Shown one piece after another: positions 26,575-39,429 of a stretch of DNA of 64,000 nucleotides. The translations under genes and the position numbers were made by a program. Source of the stretch: Brachyhypopomus gauderio (Eukaryota > Chordata > Actinopteri > Gymnotiformes > Hypopomidae); contig NC_135214.1 of the NCBI RefSeq assembly GCF_052324685.1, positions 25,234,765 to 25,298,764 on the forward strand, given 5' to 3'. Positions within the stretch are counted from its first letter, which is position 1. Each line of letters begins with the position of its first letter. The notes under the pieces were generated by a model that saw only the letters and a list, made by a program, of their open reading frames with translations, was not told the DNA's origin and ran no database searches.

Positions 26575-27780
26575 AGCACACATGCACAGCCCTGTCTAGC
26601 CCTCCCTAGATCATACTACGGTGCTCTGTCATTTTATTTTGACAAGAACAACATGTACAATATATGCAGTATATACATTTATATAAAGGTACTGGACTAA
26701 AATGTCTTTATTATATGTGTCAATGATAGTCCTAAATAGCTCTATCTATTCAGAGCTCTATATTCTCTGGGCTCTATATTCTCAGAACTCTATCCAGAGG
26801 CAGCAGTGGCACTAGAGTTCTGCGGGTAATGTGATCAACTCCCCCCCCCCCCCCCCCCCTTTTCCCAGTTCTCCAGTATGCTTGTGGGCCTGTGAGATTA
26901 GAATCACATTTGATAGGAACCAGTATTTCAAAACCAGTCAAAGCAAGCCACTATTCCACAGCAGGATTGTACTTTTCCAAACAAGTAATTTCATTTCTTT
27001 TTCTGGTGAGATGTGTTTTATTTTATGAACAGAAAAGAACGATCTTAAAGATATCAGCACTTGTTTATTTTTTCTCCACCTACATTGGAGGAGGGTGGAG
27101 CCATGGTGTAGTACAGGTGTGTATAAATAAGTAAATAGAAGTCAGTGTTGTGGATGAAAAAGTAACTGAGAAATTTAGAAAAATAACAAAAGAAAAATGC
27201 TCATATAATTCAGGTGAAATGCCATTTATATGCTCTACGATTCGTCATTAATTTAGCATTTTCATGGTTGAGAACAACTGATCATTCTCCTTTCTTGTAG
27301 TTTGCTTCTCATCACCATGACAGCAAAACACACAGGTTACTACCTGCTTGAAATTACATTCAGGCTTTGGGCACCATCTCCATCTCTGGGGTGATTAAAT
27401 GATCTGCATATACACAGCCCTCTATGAACCCTTATCTATAAAATGCATATTCATTAGGGAAACCCAGCTAAATAGGTTCATTTGAAGGACACAACTCTAT
27501 AGATCCTGTAAATATATAAACGGTGACTTTTTGTGGATTTAATTAAGTTTTTACGTATTTTAAGGGTTTGCTTTGTGCATACTAGGGTCTGAATTTGTAG
27601 CGGATAGTCTGTGTAGTGGTCAGTCTATATGTATAGGGGTCAGTCTGTGTAGGTGGGGGGGGGGGGGGTCAATGTGTGTGTGTATATATGTGTGTAGAGG
27701 TTTGCTGTGTGTGTTGAGATCACTTTGGGTGCATAGCTTCACACACATGGAATTTCCCACTGGGATCAAACATGAACTCA
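26575..27780. other. Intergenic, mostly unique
   Basis: Poly-C run at about 26841-26858, poly-G run at about 27655-27668, otherwise AT-rich sequence. No gene seen. Confidence 0.5.
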
Positions 27781-27784
27781 TGCA

Positions 27785-27973
27785 GAACGGTAATCCCCTC
27801 CACACACACACACACACTCATACAGACCAGTAATCCCCCCCACACACACACTCATACAGAACGGTAATCCCCCCCCAAACACTCATACAGACCAGTAATC
27901 CCCCCCCACACCCATACAGACCAGTAATCTCCCCACACACCCATACAGACCAGTACCCCCTCAAACACACACA

Positions 27974-28026
<53 letters not shown>

Positions 28027-28030
28027 ACTC
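27785..28030. repeat. CATACAGACCAGTAATCC repeat and (CA)n
   Basis: About six copies of a roughly 30-bp unit with poly-C spacers, then (CA)n to 28020. Confidence 0.92.
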
Positions 28031-28214
28031 AACCTTTTATTCATCTCAGTAACAGAAGGAGGTGTGGCCATCTGACACCTTGTGTAATCAAACCATCTCA
28101 GCTAAGCAGTAAACTGAAATATGCCCAAATAACAATATGATAGTGTGGCAGCTGATGCTTATTTAGCTTATTTATTTATTTAGATGTTTGCTTCTCAGTG
28201 TCTTTGGTTTGGTG

Positions 28215-29066
28215 TAGCAGCTAGGTGTGGCTGAGGGGCGGGTCCTTGACTGGGTGTAGCAGCTAGTTGTGGCTGAGGGGCGGGTCCTTGGCTGGGTGTA
28301 GCAGCCAGGTGCGGTTGAGGGGCGGGTCCTTGGCTGGGTGTAACAGCCAGGTATGGTTGAGGGGCGGGTCCTTGGCTGGGTGTAGCAGCTGGGTGTGGCT
28401 CGGAGGCGTGTCTTTGGTTTAGTGTAGCAGCTAGGTGTAGCTGAGGGGCAGGTCCTTGGCTGGGTGTAGCAGCCAGGTGTGGTTGAGGGGCGGGTCCTTG
28501 GCTGGGTGTAGCAGCTAGGTGTGGCTGAGGGGCGGGTCCTTGGCTGGGTGTAGCAGCTGGGTGTGGCTCGGAGGCGTGTCTTTGGTTTAGTGTAGCAGCT
28601 AGGTGTAGCTGAGGGGCAGGTCTTTGGCTGGGTGTAGCAGCTAGGTGTGGCTGAGGGGCGGGTCCTTGGCTAGGTGTAGCAGCCAGGTGTGGCTGAGGGG
28701 CGGGACCTTGACTGGGTGTAGCAGCTAGGTGTGGCTGAGGGGCGGGTCCTTGGCTGGGTGTAGCAGCTAGGTGTGGCTGAGGGGCGGGTCCTTGGCTGGG
28801 TGTAGCAGCTGGGTGTGGCTCGGAGGCGTGTCTTTGGTTTAGTGTAGCAGCTAGGTGTAGCTGAGGGGCAGGTCCTTGGCTGGGTGTAGCAGCTAGGTGT
28901 GGCTGAGGGGCGGGTCCTTGGCTAGGTGTAGCAGCCAGGTGTGGCTGAGGGGCGGGACCTTGACTGGGTGTAGCAGCTAGGTGTGGCTGAGGGGCGGGTC
29001 CGTGGCTGGGTGTAGCAGCTAGTTGTGGCTGAGGGGCGGGTCCTTGGCTGGGTGTAGCAGCTAGGT
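28215..29066. repeat. 42-bp minisatellite with higher-order pattern
   Basis: About 20 units built from GTGTAGCAGCTAGGTGTGGC and TGAGGGGCGGGTCCTTGGCT. A variant with CTCGGAGGCGTGTCTTTGG recurs three times (about 28399, 28569 and 28819) with the same neighbours, showing block duplication. Confidence 0.96.
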
Positions 29067-29069
29067 TTG

Positions 29070-29685
29070 AGATCAGCTCCCTCCATCCCTGATCCCAGGC
29101 CAGTTCTTAGCTTTTCTTTTTTTTGTATAAAGGTTACTATGGTTACTGTAGTTAAGGTAGCTATTAGTTATTGCATCAGTTGTGCAGAAAGTGATGCAAT
29201 TTTGCATAAAGGAGCTGTATGTAGCGTTTAAATGACCAAAGTGTACAGAGGTTTCATCTCTGCTGCCATCCAAACACAACACAAGGCATCTGGACCCACG
29301 TGACTCACTGAGGTAAACACACAGAAGCCCGTCTTCCACAACGGCACCGACAGGATAAATACAGTTAAAATGGTGAAGGTGCCCAGACCCTAAATTACAT
29401 GAAGGTTGTGTGAACATTGGCAGTGTGCCAGGAGAAATCCCTCTAGCCGATCTTTATAGACATTTTAAATGAGAATGAGACATAAATAAGACACATTATC
29501 ATATAAAGTGAGCACAGCACGGCTTTCACACAACAGTGTGCTGCACATCAGATCGAACAAGTTTGTTTCTAAAGTGGTCAAGTCTACCAGTGACAGCAAG
29601 GTAATCCGTTTCTGTAGCAATTACAAATAGCCATACCAACGAAACAAGCAATCAACTAACTTGACATAAAGAACGGACAGAGAGG
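29070..29685. other. Intergenic, no gene seen
   Basis: Unique sequence between the 42-bp array and the purine tract; nothing coding recognised. Confidence 0.5.
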
Positions 29686-29689
29686 GCAA

Positions 29690-30020
29690 TAGTGAAAGAG
29701 AGAGAGAGACAGAAAGTGAGATAGAGACAGTGAGAGACAGAGAGAGGGAGGGAAAGTGAGAGTGAGACAGAGAGAGGGAGGGACACAGTGAGAGAGACAG
29801 AGAGAGAGACAGTGAGAGAGAGAGGGGAGAGAAAGAGGGATAGAGAGAGAGGGGAAGGGGGAGGGACAGAGAGGGAGAGAGAGAGAGAGGGAGGAAGAGG
29901 GAGCAGCTAGGCATGGCTGAGGGGCGAGAGAGGGAGGAAGAAGGAGGGACAGTGAGAGAGAGAGGAAGAGGGAGGGACAGAGAGAGAGAGAGAGAGGAAG
30001 AGAGAGGGACAGAGAGATAG
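29690..30020. repeat. (GA)-rich tract
   Basis: About 330 bases of GAGAGACAGAGAGAGGGAGG-like purine sequence. At about 29903-29927 it contains GCAGCTAGGCATGGCTGAGG, a single unit of the 42-bp array from about 850 bases upstream. Confidence 0.93.
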
Positions 30021-30182
30021 GCTGATAGAGAGTGAGTAAGCATGTATAGAGATCTATAGATAGAAGAGATCTATAGATTTGAAGGATAAACTCGGGCTAA
30101 AAATGAAGCACTCTGTAAAATGTTATAATGAAAGTTCAATCTGAAGTGTCAGATTTCAGCTTAAGGCTAATTAGCTCCACAG

Positions 30183-30395
30183 CCCCCCCTCCCCCCCACT
30201 CCCCTCCCCTCCCCTCCCCTCTCCTGTACATTACGGTGTGTACATTACAGTCTGTACACTGTAGTCTGTACATTACGGTGTGGACATTACAGTCTGTACA
30301 CTGTAGTCTGTACATTACGGTGTGGACATTACAGTCTGTACATTACGGTGTGGACATTACAGTCTGTATACTGTAGTCTGTACATTATGGCCTGC
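30183..30395. repeat. C-rich tract and 28-bp repeat
   Basis: CCCCTCCCCT tract, then about nine half-units of GTCTGTACATTACGGTGTGG / ACATTACA type. Confidence 0.9.
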
Positions 30396-30399
30396 CCCG

Positions 30400-32640
30400 T
30401 GTGTGTACGAGCCCAATACACGTCCGCATGATGAAGCACTCCCCCTACAGGCCAGTCTGACCATCATTCGTCATGTTCATCAAACACAGTGGCATTAGTT
30501 ACATGTAATCGAATGCTAATGCATCTTAATGGCCACATGCCAAGCCTGAAGTTAAGGCCTCATCAGCCTGATGAGATCAGATGAGGTCCAGTCATCACTG
30601 CTGGAATGAGAGCTTAGAGAGGATCAGGAGAACCGCTCAGGGTGCGGGACCACTCACACTCTGCGGGACCACTCACACTCTGCGGGACCACTCACGCTCC
30701 GTAGATATTCCTGCACATCAGGCCTTCTGCCCTATTCAGGAGAAATAACACACAGCAATTATTTGGATGCAGGTAGCCAAACGATGAGAGGGTCGCCATG
30801 GCGATCTTCTAAAGCTGAGTTCTAAAGGTGCAATTATCTGATGACATCAAAGGCCTACAGGACCTCACTGAAAGCATCTGAGACACACTGGCTTCAAACA
30901 CACTGGTACGAAGATTCACTTCATTTGCATAAAACCTTACTCCACTCCAAAGAGAAAACATATAACACCTAAATGGACCACTGTAAACAGTGTTTAAGTC
31001 AGAAAGAAAGTCATGAATGAAAATATTTAATTTATGCCTTTGGTGCAGCTATGATTTCATATACACCTGGATCATTTCCAAGTTGTGTATCCTGATCATT
31101 CAGCATTATTTAAGCCTGTTAAAAAAGAGTTATAAGTAGATTGACATGAAATCATATGCCTCCACTGAGATTAGTATCACAACCTGCAATCACAGCTTGC
31201 AGGTGTGTAAAGACGTCCTTATTGTGTGGTCTAACACACTAATGTTGGTTCTGATGCTTAAGTGGAGTCTCAGGGTCTGTAGCCTGGGACATGCATTTTG
31301 AGGACAGTACTGACAGAGCCATACGAGTTTCCACAGTGAAACCACATGATGTTCAGTCACTGTGGAACACTGTATTGCTGAGCCTCTTGAGAGCACGTCT
31401 GTGTAGAATGCTGTACGCAGGAGTTTTGGAGGAGGCCCGTTTACCAACCCTCTAATCCTCTACCAGAAAGACTTCTGGAATGTTCCACACGTCCTCAGAG
31501 CCGTCTCAACTCAATCCATCTGATTTTCAGCAGCCAAAAATAAACCCGTAAATCATTCTTCTCCATGAGGATAGCAAGCGTGCTTATTTCCCATGTCTTG
31601 ATCTTGTTGTTGGAGACGTTTGGTGCTGCCTTACCTTTTAGGTCTGCTGGAAAAAGGATCATCTCTGGCTGAGAGCATTAAGACCAGAGGCACTGATGTG
31701 TGGTACCATTTTTAATGCCTTGTCAGAGACTGAGAGGAGTGTTTGTGGGAAGCTCCCCACCACACCATACAGCGTGTACCATGCGAGAAGTTTTCAGCGT
31801 GCAGCTGTGTTCACAGACCTTCTGCCCACTCCTGTGTGTTCACCAGGTTGTTTGTACATTGGCAGTGTGCCAGGAGAACAAAGCTTCCATGTGATTCATT
31901 CTCTATGGTGATGTTGAGCACCTTCTGGAATCACTGGGCTCCCCTGGAAAACACAGTGATCCCTCTCGTACCTGCTGCATCATATACCAGCGAAGGATCC
32001 ACTGGCTAAATATGCAGGAGATCGTTCCATTTATTTTACCCAACATGCACCTGTGAGTGACAGCTGCTCCAATGCACCTCTGTGATTATCCTGGGGTCAT
32101 TTATCCACAATCACTGTTTAAGATGGAACTTTAATCTGTCGTTCTGTGCATTTCTTGATGCAGATGGCATCTCTCCGTTCCTGAGCTGCTATGCAGTTTC
32201 CTCATTGTTCTGGAATTTATGCTCTCTTCTCCAGAGCCTGTCCTACTCACAATCAATCTCATCATCAAGTCTGGCTTTTTGGATTACATCCAAATTCACG
32301 TCTGCTGCCGGGAGTCTGGAGACGTCCGTCCTGGCCCCCGAGGGTCTTGCCTGCCTCATCTTAAAATGCCACAGATTCCTCCTTCAGCTTTAAAGTCTGA
32401 GTTGCAACCAGCAGCTCCCCAAACACTCTAGTACCCTAGTACCCAGTTCTAGAGTACTTCATACTACACACCACACCAAAAAATCTCTGCCTCCAGCTAT
32501 AGTCTTACAAATTTTTGGAACTAAGAGAAATGCTGCATTTTGGGAGCGCAAAAGGCGAGATGGGTTATAGTATGCAATGAGTTTACTCAGATGTTGTGGA
32601 GCAAGACCATTTAACGCTTTATAGGTCAACAAAAGACCAC
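30400..32640. other. Intergenic, no gene recognised
   Basis: Includes 31570-32410, where both strands have several 60-100-residue frames; the - strand has broken segments such as DPSLVYDAAGTRGITVFS and HGSFVLLAHCQCTNNLVN split by stops. It may be an old decayed coding or transposon-derived segment, but no family was recognised. Confidence 0.4.
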
Positions 32641-32816
32641 ATTATTATAATTATTTTATATAGAATGGTTAGGTAGATCTATTATTTTATACAGAAGAGT
32701 TCAGTAGATTAATTATTTTATTATTATCATTGTCATTGTTTATTAGTAGAAGTAGTAGTGTATACATTGTCTATGTCCATATAAGTACTTCCTGTGGGTG
32801 TGGTTGTTTGTGTATG

Positions 32817-33000
32817 TGTCACGCGAGCCTGTTATGTGTTGTGTATATATTGTGTGCAGTAGTCCTGTCTCATTCTCCAAAGTGTGTGTGCTTTGTTTAG
32901 TGTTGCGTGAACGGTCTGTAGCCACTGTTTTCTTAATAAAGCTGTGTGTTTTCAACATTGCTCGTTAAGGCATTCTGCTAAACCTCGAAGATGACAGCAA
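32817..33000 (+). mobile_element. Possible solo LTR fragment
   Basis: Begins TGTCACGCGAGCC, has CTTAATAAAGCTGTG near the end, and closes at GATGACAGCA. A TG...CA layout with an internal poly(A) signal suggests a short LTR. No target duplication was confirmed. Confidence 0.25.
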
Positions 33001-33360
33001 TATTTTATACAGAAGAGTTGGGTAGAATGTTGCTATCATTAGTATTATTATAATTATTAGTATTATTAGTATAATTATAATATTAGTATTAATTTATACA
33101 GAAGAGTTGGGTAGAATGTTGCTATCATTAGTATTATTATAATTATTAGTATAATTATAATATTAGTATTAATTTATACAGAAGAGATGGGTAGTATTTC
33201 ATTATCATTATTATACTTGGGTAGAATATTATTATTTTATACAGAAGACTTGGGTAGAATATTATGATTTTATACAGAAGAGTTTAAATAAAAAAAATTG
33301 AAAAATAATCAATTATTATTATTGTTATTTTGTAAAGAAGAAATGGGTAGATTTCATGCA
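32990..33360. repeat. AT-rich TATACAGAAGAGTTGGGTAG repeat
   Basis: About six imperfect copies separated by (TAT)-rich sequence; related copies begin at about 32655. Confidence 0.85.
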
Positions 33361-33589
33361 GGAATCGCATGTTGAGGTTTTTGAAATCACTAAGTCTGTC
33401 CACAGAACTCTGACATGGCCACTCTGCCTGTCCTCTAAGTGCCCTTCATGCAAACTTGAATGAAAAGCAGGAAGATAAGAGGGAGGTGAGAAAATAGGCA
33501 AAATGAACAGTTTTGCCTTGAGCTAAAAGATTAGTGTGTCAATGTTTCAAAATGGCGGAGGAAAAAAAAAACAAAAAAGGGCAAAGCTT

Positions 33590-35300
33590 TATTACAAACA
33601 CCTGCCTCCACTCACTACACTTTATTACAAACACCGGCCTCCACTCACTACACTTTATTACAAACACCTGCCTCCACTCACTACACTTTATTACAAACAC
33701 CTGCCTCCACTCATCAAACACTTCATTACAAACACCTACCCCCACTCACCAAACACTTTATTACAAACACCTACCTCCACTCACTACACTTTATGACAAA
33801 CACCTGCCTCCACTCACTACACTTTATTACAAACACCTGCCTCCACTCACTACACTTTATTACAAACACCTGCCTCCACTCACTACACTTTATTACAAAC
33901 ACCGGCCTCCACTCACTACACTTTATGACAAACACCTGCCTCCACTCACTACACTTTATTACAAACACCTGCCTCCACTCACTACACTTTATTACAAACA
34001 CCGGCCTCCACTCACTACACTTTATGACAAACACCTGCCTCCACTCACTACACTTTATTACAAACACCTGCCTCCACTCACCAAACACTTTATTACAAAC
34101 ACATACCCCCACTCACCAAACACTTTATTACAAACACCTGCCTCCACTCACCAAACACTTCATTACAAACACCTACCCCCACTCACCAAACACTTTATCA
34201 CACACACCTACCTCCACTCACCATTTTCTTACAAACACCTTCCTCCACTCACCAAACACTTTATTACAAACACCTACCTCCACTCACCATTTTATTAAAC
34301 ACATTCCTCCACTAACCAAACACTTTATTACAAACACCTACCTCCACTCACCAAACACTATATTACAAACACCTGCCTCCACTCACCAAACACTATATTA
34401 CAAACACCTACCTCCACTCACCAAACACTTTATTACACACACCTACCTCCACTCACCATTTTATTACAAACATCTTCCTCCACTCACCAAACTTTATTGC
34501 AAACACCTACCTCCACTCACCAAACACTTTATTACAAACACCTACCTCCACTCACCATTGTATTAAACACCTACCTCCACTCACCAAACACTTTATTACA
34601 AACACCTACCTCCACTCACCAAACACTATATTACAAACACCTGCCTCCACTCACCAAACACTTTTTAACACCTAACTCCACTCACCGAAAACTTTATTAC
34701 AAACACCTACCTCCACTCACCAAACACTATATTACAAACACCTACCTCCACTCACCAAACACTTTATTACACACACCTACCTCCACTCACCATTTTATTA
34801 CAAACACCTTCCTCCACTCACCAAACACTTTATTGCAAACAGCTACATCCACTCACCAAACACTTTATTACAAACACTTACCTCCACTCACCATTTTATT
34901 AAACACCTTCCTCCACTCACCAAACACTTTATTACAACAACCTGCCTCCACTCACCAAACACTTTATTACAAACACCTACCTCCACTCACAATTTTATTA
35001 AACACCTACCTCCACTCACCAAACACTTTATTACAAACACCTACCTCCACTCACCATTTTATTAAACACCTTCCTCCACTGACCAAACACTTTATAACAA
35101 ACACCTACCTCCACTCACTGAACACTTTATTACAAACACCTGCCTCCACTCACCAAACACTTATTACAACAACCTGCCTCCACTCACCAAACACTTTATT
35201 ACAAACACCTACCTCCACTCACTACACTTAACACCTACATCCACTCACCAAACACTTTATTACAAACACTTACCTCCACTCACCAAACACTATATTATAC
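33590..35300. repeat. 33-36-bp minisatellite, block 1
   Basis: About 50 units of CACTTTATTACAAACACC / TGCCTCCACTCAC type; a 33-bp CACTACACTTTATTAC form comes first, then a 35-36-bp form with CACCAAACAC. Long frames here (up to 257 residues) are repeat reads. Confidence 0.97.
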
Positions 35301-35304
35301 CTGC

Positions 35305-35630
35305 CTTTACCCATGATGAATGAAAGGCAAAGATGGAGGGCAAAGAGGAACAACAAGATATAACAAACGACAAAGGATGACTGAAGATAGAGGCAGAGGG
35401 AGAGATGGTGAGGGGAAGAGAAAAAGGAGGAAAGCGAGGGAGTTGGATGGATGAAGGGGAAGAGAGACATCAAGAAACAGCAAGAAGAAGAGTGAGGTGG
35501 AGAACAAGAACAGTAAAGGTGAGAGGAGTCCATTCTTGTAGAGACCCAGTGGTGTCCACAGTCCCAGTCTGGGCTCTACTGAGACATCAAATCCTTAGTG
35601 TGTCCACAGACTACCACTGATTGGAGAAGG

Positions 35631-35670
<40 letters not shown>

Positions 35671-35725
35671 CAGAGCTGCACCACCACTCTCACTCCTGCT
35701 TCCTAACATTTGTACAAATAAACCT
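35305..35725. other. Non-repeat insert splitting the array
   Basis: About 420 bases with purine-rich sequence (AGAAAAAGGAGGAAAGCGAG) and a (TG)n at 35634-35668. No terminal repeats or target duplication seen. Confidence 0.6.
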
Positions 35726-35727
35726 AG

Positions 35728-36745
35728 AAACACCTACCTCCACTCACCGAAAACTTTATTACAAACACCTACCTCCACTCACCAAACACTATATTACAAA
35801 CACCTACCTCCACTCAACAAACACTACAAACACCTACCTCCACTCACCAAACACTTTATTACACACACCTACCTCCACTCACCATTTTATTACAAACACC
35901 TTCCTCCACTCACCAAACACTTTATTGCAAACACCTACCTCCACTCACCAAACACTTTATTACAAACACATACCTCCACTCACCATTTTATTAAACACCT
36001 TCCTCCACTCACCAAACACTTTATTACAACAACCTGCCTCCACTCACCAAACATTTTATGACAAACACCTGCCTCCACTTAGCACTTTATTACAAACACC
36101 TACCTCCACTCACCAAACACTATATTACAAACACCTGCATCCACTCACCAAACACAATATTACAAACACTTGCCTCCACTCACCAAACACTTTTTAACAC
36201 CTACCTCCACTCACTGAACACTTTATTACAAACACCTGCCTCCACTCACCAAACACTTTACTACAAACACCTACCTCCACTCACGAAACACTATATTACA
36301 AACACCTGCCTCCACTCACCAAACACTTTATTACACACACCTACCTCCACTCACCAAACACTTTATTACACACACCTACCTCCACTCACCAAACACTTTA
36401 TTACAAACACCTGCCTCCACTCACCAAACAATTTATTACACACACCTACCTCCACTCACCAAACACTTTATTACACACACTTACCTCCACTCACCAAACA
36501 CTTTATTACAAACACCTACCTTCACTCACCAAAGACTTTATTACACACACTTACCTCCACTCACCAAACACTTTATTACAAACACCTACCTTCACTCACC
36601 AAAGACTTTATTACAAACACCAGCCTCCACTCACCAAACATTTTATTACAAACACCTTCCTTCACTCACCAAAGACTTTATTACAAACACCAGCCTCCAC
36701 TCACCAAACATTTTATTACAAACACCTACCTTCACTCACCAACAG
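35728..36745. repeat. 33-36-bp minisatellite, block 2
   Basis: Continuation of block 1, about 29 units; the last ones carry TTCACTCACCAAAGAC variants. Confidence 0.97.
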
Positions 36746-36754
36746 TGAGTGAAC

Positions 36755-36945
36755 AGTGCTGGAGATTAGGAAGAGCTGCATTCACTGGAGATTAAGAAGA
36801 GCTCCATCCGCTGGAAATTAGAAAGAGCTCCATCGGTTGGAGATTAGGAAGAGCTGCATCAACTGGAGATTAAGAAGAGCTGCATCCACTGGAGATTAGG
36901 AAGAGCTCCATCTGCTGGAGATTAGGAAGAGCTCCATCTGCTGCA
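36755..36945. repeat. CTGGAGATTAGGAAGAGCTG repeat
   Basis: About seven copies of a 26-bp unit next to block 2. Confidence 0.92.
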
Positions 36946-37239
36946 TGTACAATGGTGCTTCTTTTGAGATTCCAGTCCAGCATTGATTAAACAGCAAGTG
37001 TCTGAAAATATCAGCCAATCCACACAGAGGACCTATCTCAGCTGTAGTGAAAGAGACAGAGGCAGGGAGACAGAGTGACAGAGACAAAGAGAGAGAGAGA
37101 GATGTTCTGAGTAATGTGTGTGTGTGTGTGTGTGGTGAAAGAGACAGAGTGACAGAGGCAGGGAGACAAAGAGTGAGAGGTTCTGAGAAGAATAACACAC
37201 ACACACATGCACATACACATTAGCTTAAGTGACATCCCA

Positions 37240-37390
37240 TTCCTAATCCCATAGGGTTCAATATGATGTTGTTCTTTCAGAAGCGCATCTGTGAGGTCAC
37301 ATACTGATGTTGGACGAGGAGCCCTGGCTCTCAGTCTCCACTCTAATTCATCCCAAAGGTGTTCTATTGGGTTGAGGTATGCATTCATAC
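37240..37390 (-). pseudogene. Tc1-like transposase fragment
   Basis: The - strand reads LNPIEHLWDELEWRLRARAP, then RPTSVCDLTDALLKEQ. This is the NPIEHLWD block with the third catalytic Glu of Tc1 transposases. Sequence 5' and 3' of it is missing or unrelated, so this is only a relic. Confidence 0.75.
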
Positions 37391-37536
37391 TTCATAATGC
37401 ATATTAAAAAACGAATGCATATATGCATACAGAAGGTAGGAACAAATTTGTAAAAGGAATTAGAAATGTGTTATTGATGTACCAAACCTCAGAAATTAAT
37501 CTAGAACTTCAATATTCCAACCTGGCCGGTGTGGGT

Positions 37537-37850
37537 GGGTGTAGAGACATGGGTAGGTGGAGACACGGGTGGGTGGAGAGACGTGGCTGGGTGGAGAGAC
37601 GTAGGTGGGTGTAGAGACGTGGGTAGGTGGAGACACGGGTGGGTGGAGAGACGTGGGTGGGTGGAGAGACGTGGGTAGGTGGAGACACGGGTGGGTGGAG
37701 AGACGTGGGTGGGTGGAGAGACGTGGGTAGGTGGAGACACGGGTGGGTGGAGAGATGTGGCTGGGTGGAGAGACGTGGGTGGGTGTAGAGACGTGGGTAG
37801 GTGGAGACACGGGTGGGTGGAGAGACGTGGCTGGGTGGAGAGATGGGGAC
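37537..37850. repeat. GGGTGGGTGGAGAGACGTGG repeat
   Basis: About 16 short units (16-19 bp) of alternating GTGGAGAGACGTGGGTGG and GTAGGTGGAGACACGG types, arranged in larger blocks. G-rich on the + strand. Confidence 0.94.
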
Positions 37851-38048
37851 AGAAGGCACTGGTCCAGTCTGACCACAGCACACAAGATTTCCTCAGTTCT
37901 CACTTGCATTATTGGTATGAGGGAAATCACGTCATACCTGCTGCAGTGACAGTGACTGTTCTCATTTGTTTCAGTGATTCCTGGCTGGCGGAGCGACAGT
38001 AGTGATGGGGAATCTAGTGGAATATGAAGCAGACCTGCTCCAGAGGAT

Positions 38049-38071
38049 CAGACCCCCCCCCCCCCCCCCCC
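38049..38071. repeat. Poly-C run
   Basis: About 22 consecutive C residues, the mirror of the poly-G run near RGS7BP; prone to length error. Confidence 0.85.
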
Positions 38072-38279
38072 ACCTCGCTGAGTCATTATGGATTCAGTAC
38101 AGTTTTACTATGGGATTATGGGGCTGAGGAGATCCGTCCTGGTTGGCTGCTCGTGCCATCCAAGGAGGAAGGCGGCAGTAAATCCTACATGATAAAGTGT
38201 CCATGCTGCCTGTAAATGGAGTCCAGACTTCACCTCATGCGTTAAGCCTAATGGAAGGGGAGGAGCCACTTGGCGGCAT

Positions 38280-38465
38280 CCACGTGATGGACAGTCTTCT
38301 CACGTGATGGACAGTCTTCTCACGTGATGGACAATCTTCTCACGTGATGGACAGTCTTCTCACGTGATGGACAGACATCTTCTCGCATGATAAACACACA
38401 TTCTCACATGATTAACACGAGTCTTCTCACGTGATCAACATGCGTCTTCTCACGTGACGGACTCT
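38280..38465. repeat. 20-bp repeat with CACGTG core
   Basis: About eight units of TCACGTGATGGACAGTCTTC; most carry the palindrome CACGTG. Confidence 0.93.
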
Positions 38466-39185
38466 GGATGAAGCACGTTTTCTCTGAGGCCTGAAGTGGT
38501 CTTCCTCACCCACACTCTTCCTCATCGTCATGCCATAAAGGCAGAGCTGCAGCCATCCTGGCAGGCTGTTCATTCCTTGTTGAAAGCTAAAAGCACATAA
38601 CCGTGAAAATTACATCAGACGTGTCAAGCGCCAGCTAGCAGCCCTGCAAAGCCACACCCAAATATGTGTTCAAAAGTCTCATATCCACATCAAAGAACAC
38701 TGTGTGTGTGTGTATGTGTGTGTGTTATGCACTGTGTCCATATATGTAGTGATCTAACCTACCATTAACTGGACACAATGTCTATCAGTATCCATATGAA
38801 ACTAGATTTAATTTCCATAACCATCACCCCAATAATCTTATAATCCTTAAAGCTTACAGATCCAGGTGTAAATGTTACCATTCCATGTATGAGAGTTAGT
38901 GCATGGTGTGTATGCACATGTATAAGCTGTGTGTGTATGTGTAGGCTGAAGAGCAGGAGATAGGAGGGGCTCTGGTTGATTTAAGCTCCTCCCTCAGGGC
39001 ATGTCAGAGTGGAGAGGAGGCAGTAGTTCTCCTGAGGGAGAACATGTCGGTGCACTAAGACGCCGCCTCTAACATCCCTCACTCCACTTACTGCTACTGC
39101 GACCCCTGGCTTAACTGCACATAAGAGTTTTGATTTCTCTCTCCGTATCTCTCTCTCTCTCCATCCCTCTCCCTCATCCCCCACT

Positions 39186-39425
39186 AGTGAAGGTGTTTTC
39201 AGTACTACAGAGTCTGTAGCGAGGGGTTTTCAGCACTACCACTACCAGTAGTGGAGGGGTTTCAGCACTACCACTACCAGTAGTGGAGGGGTTTCAGCAC
39301 TACCACTACCAGTAGTGGAGGGGTTTCAGTACTACCAGTAGTAAGTAGTGGAGGGGTTTCAGTACTACCAGTAGTAAGTAGTGGAGGGGTTTCAGTAATA
39401 CCAGTAGTAAGTAGTGGAGGGGTTT
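39186..39425. repeat. AGTGGAGGGGTTTCAG repeat
   Basis: About seven units of 32-38 bp with CACTACCACTACCAGT or TACTACCAGTAGTAAG. Confidence 0.93.
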
Positions 39426-39429
39426 CCCT

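Noticed and set aside
33534..36795. Frames of 146-257 residues (YKHLPPLT / TNTCLHS repeats)
   Set aside because: They are the 33-36-bp array read in several frames; no start context, domain or codon signal.
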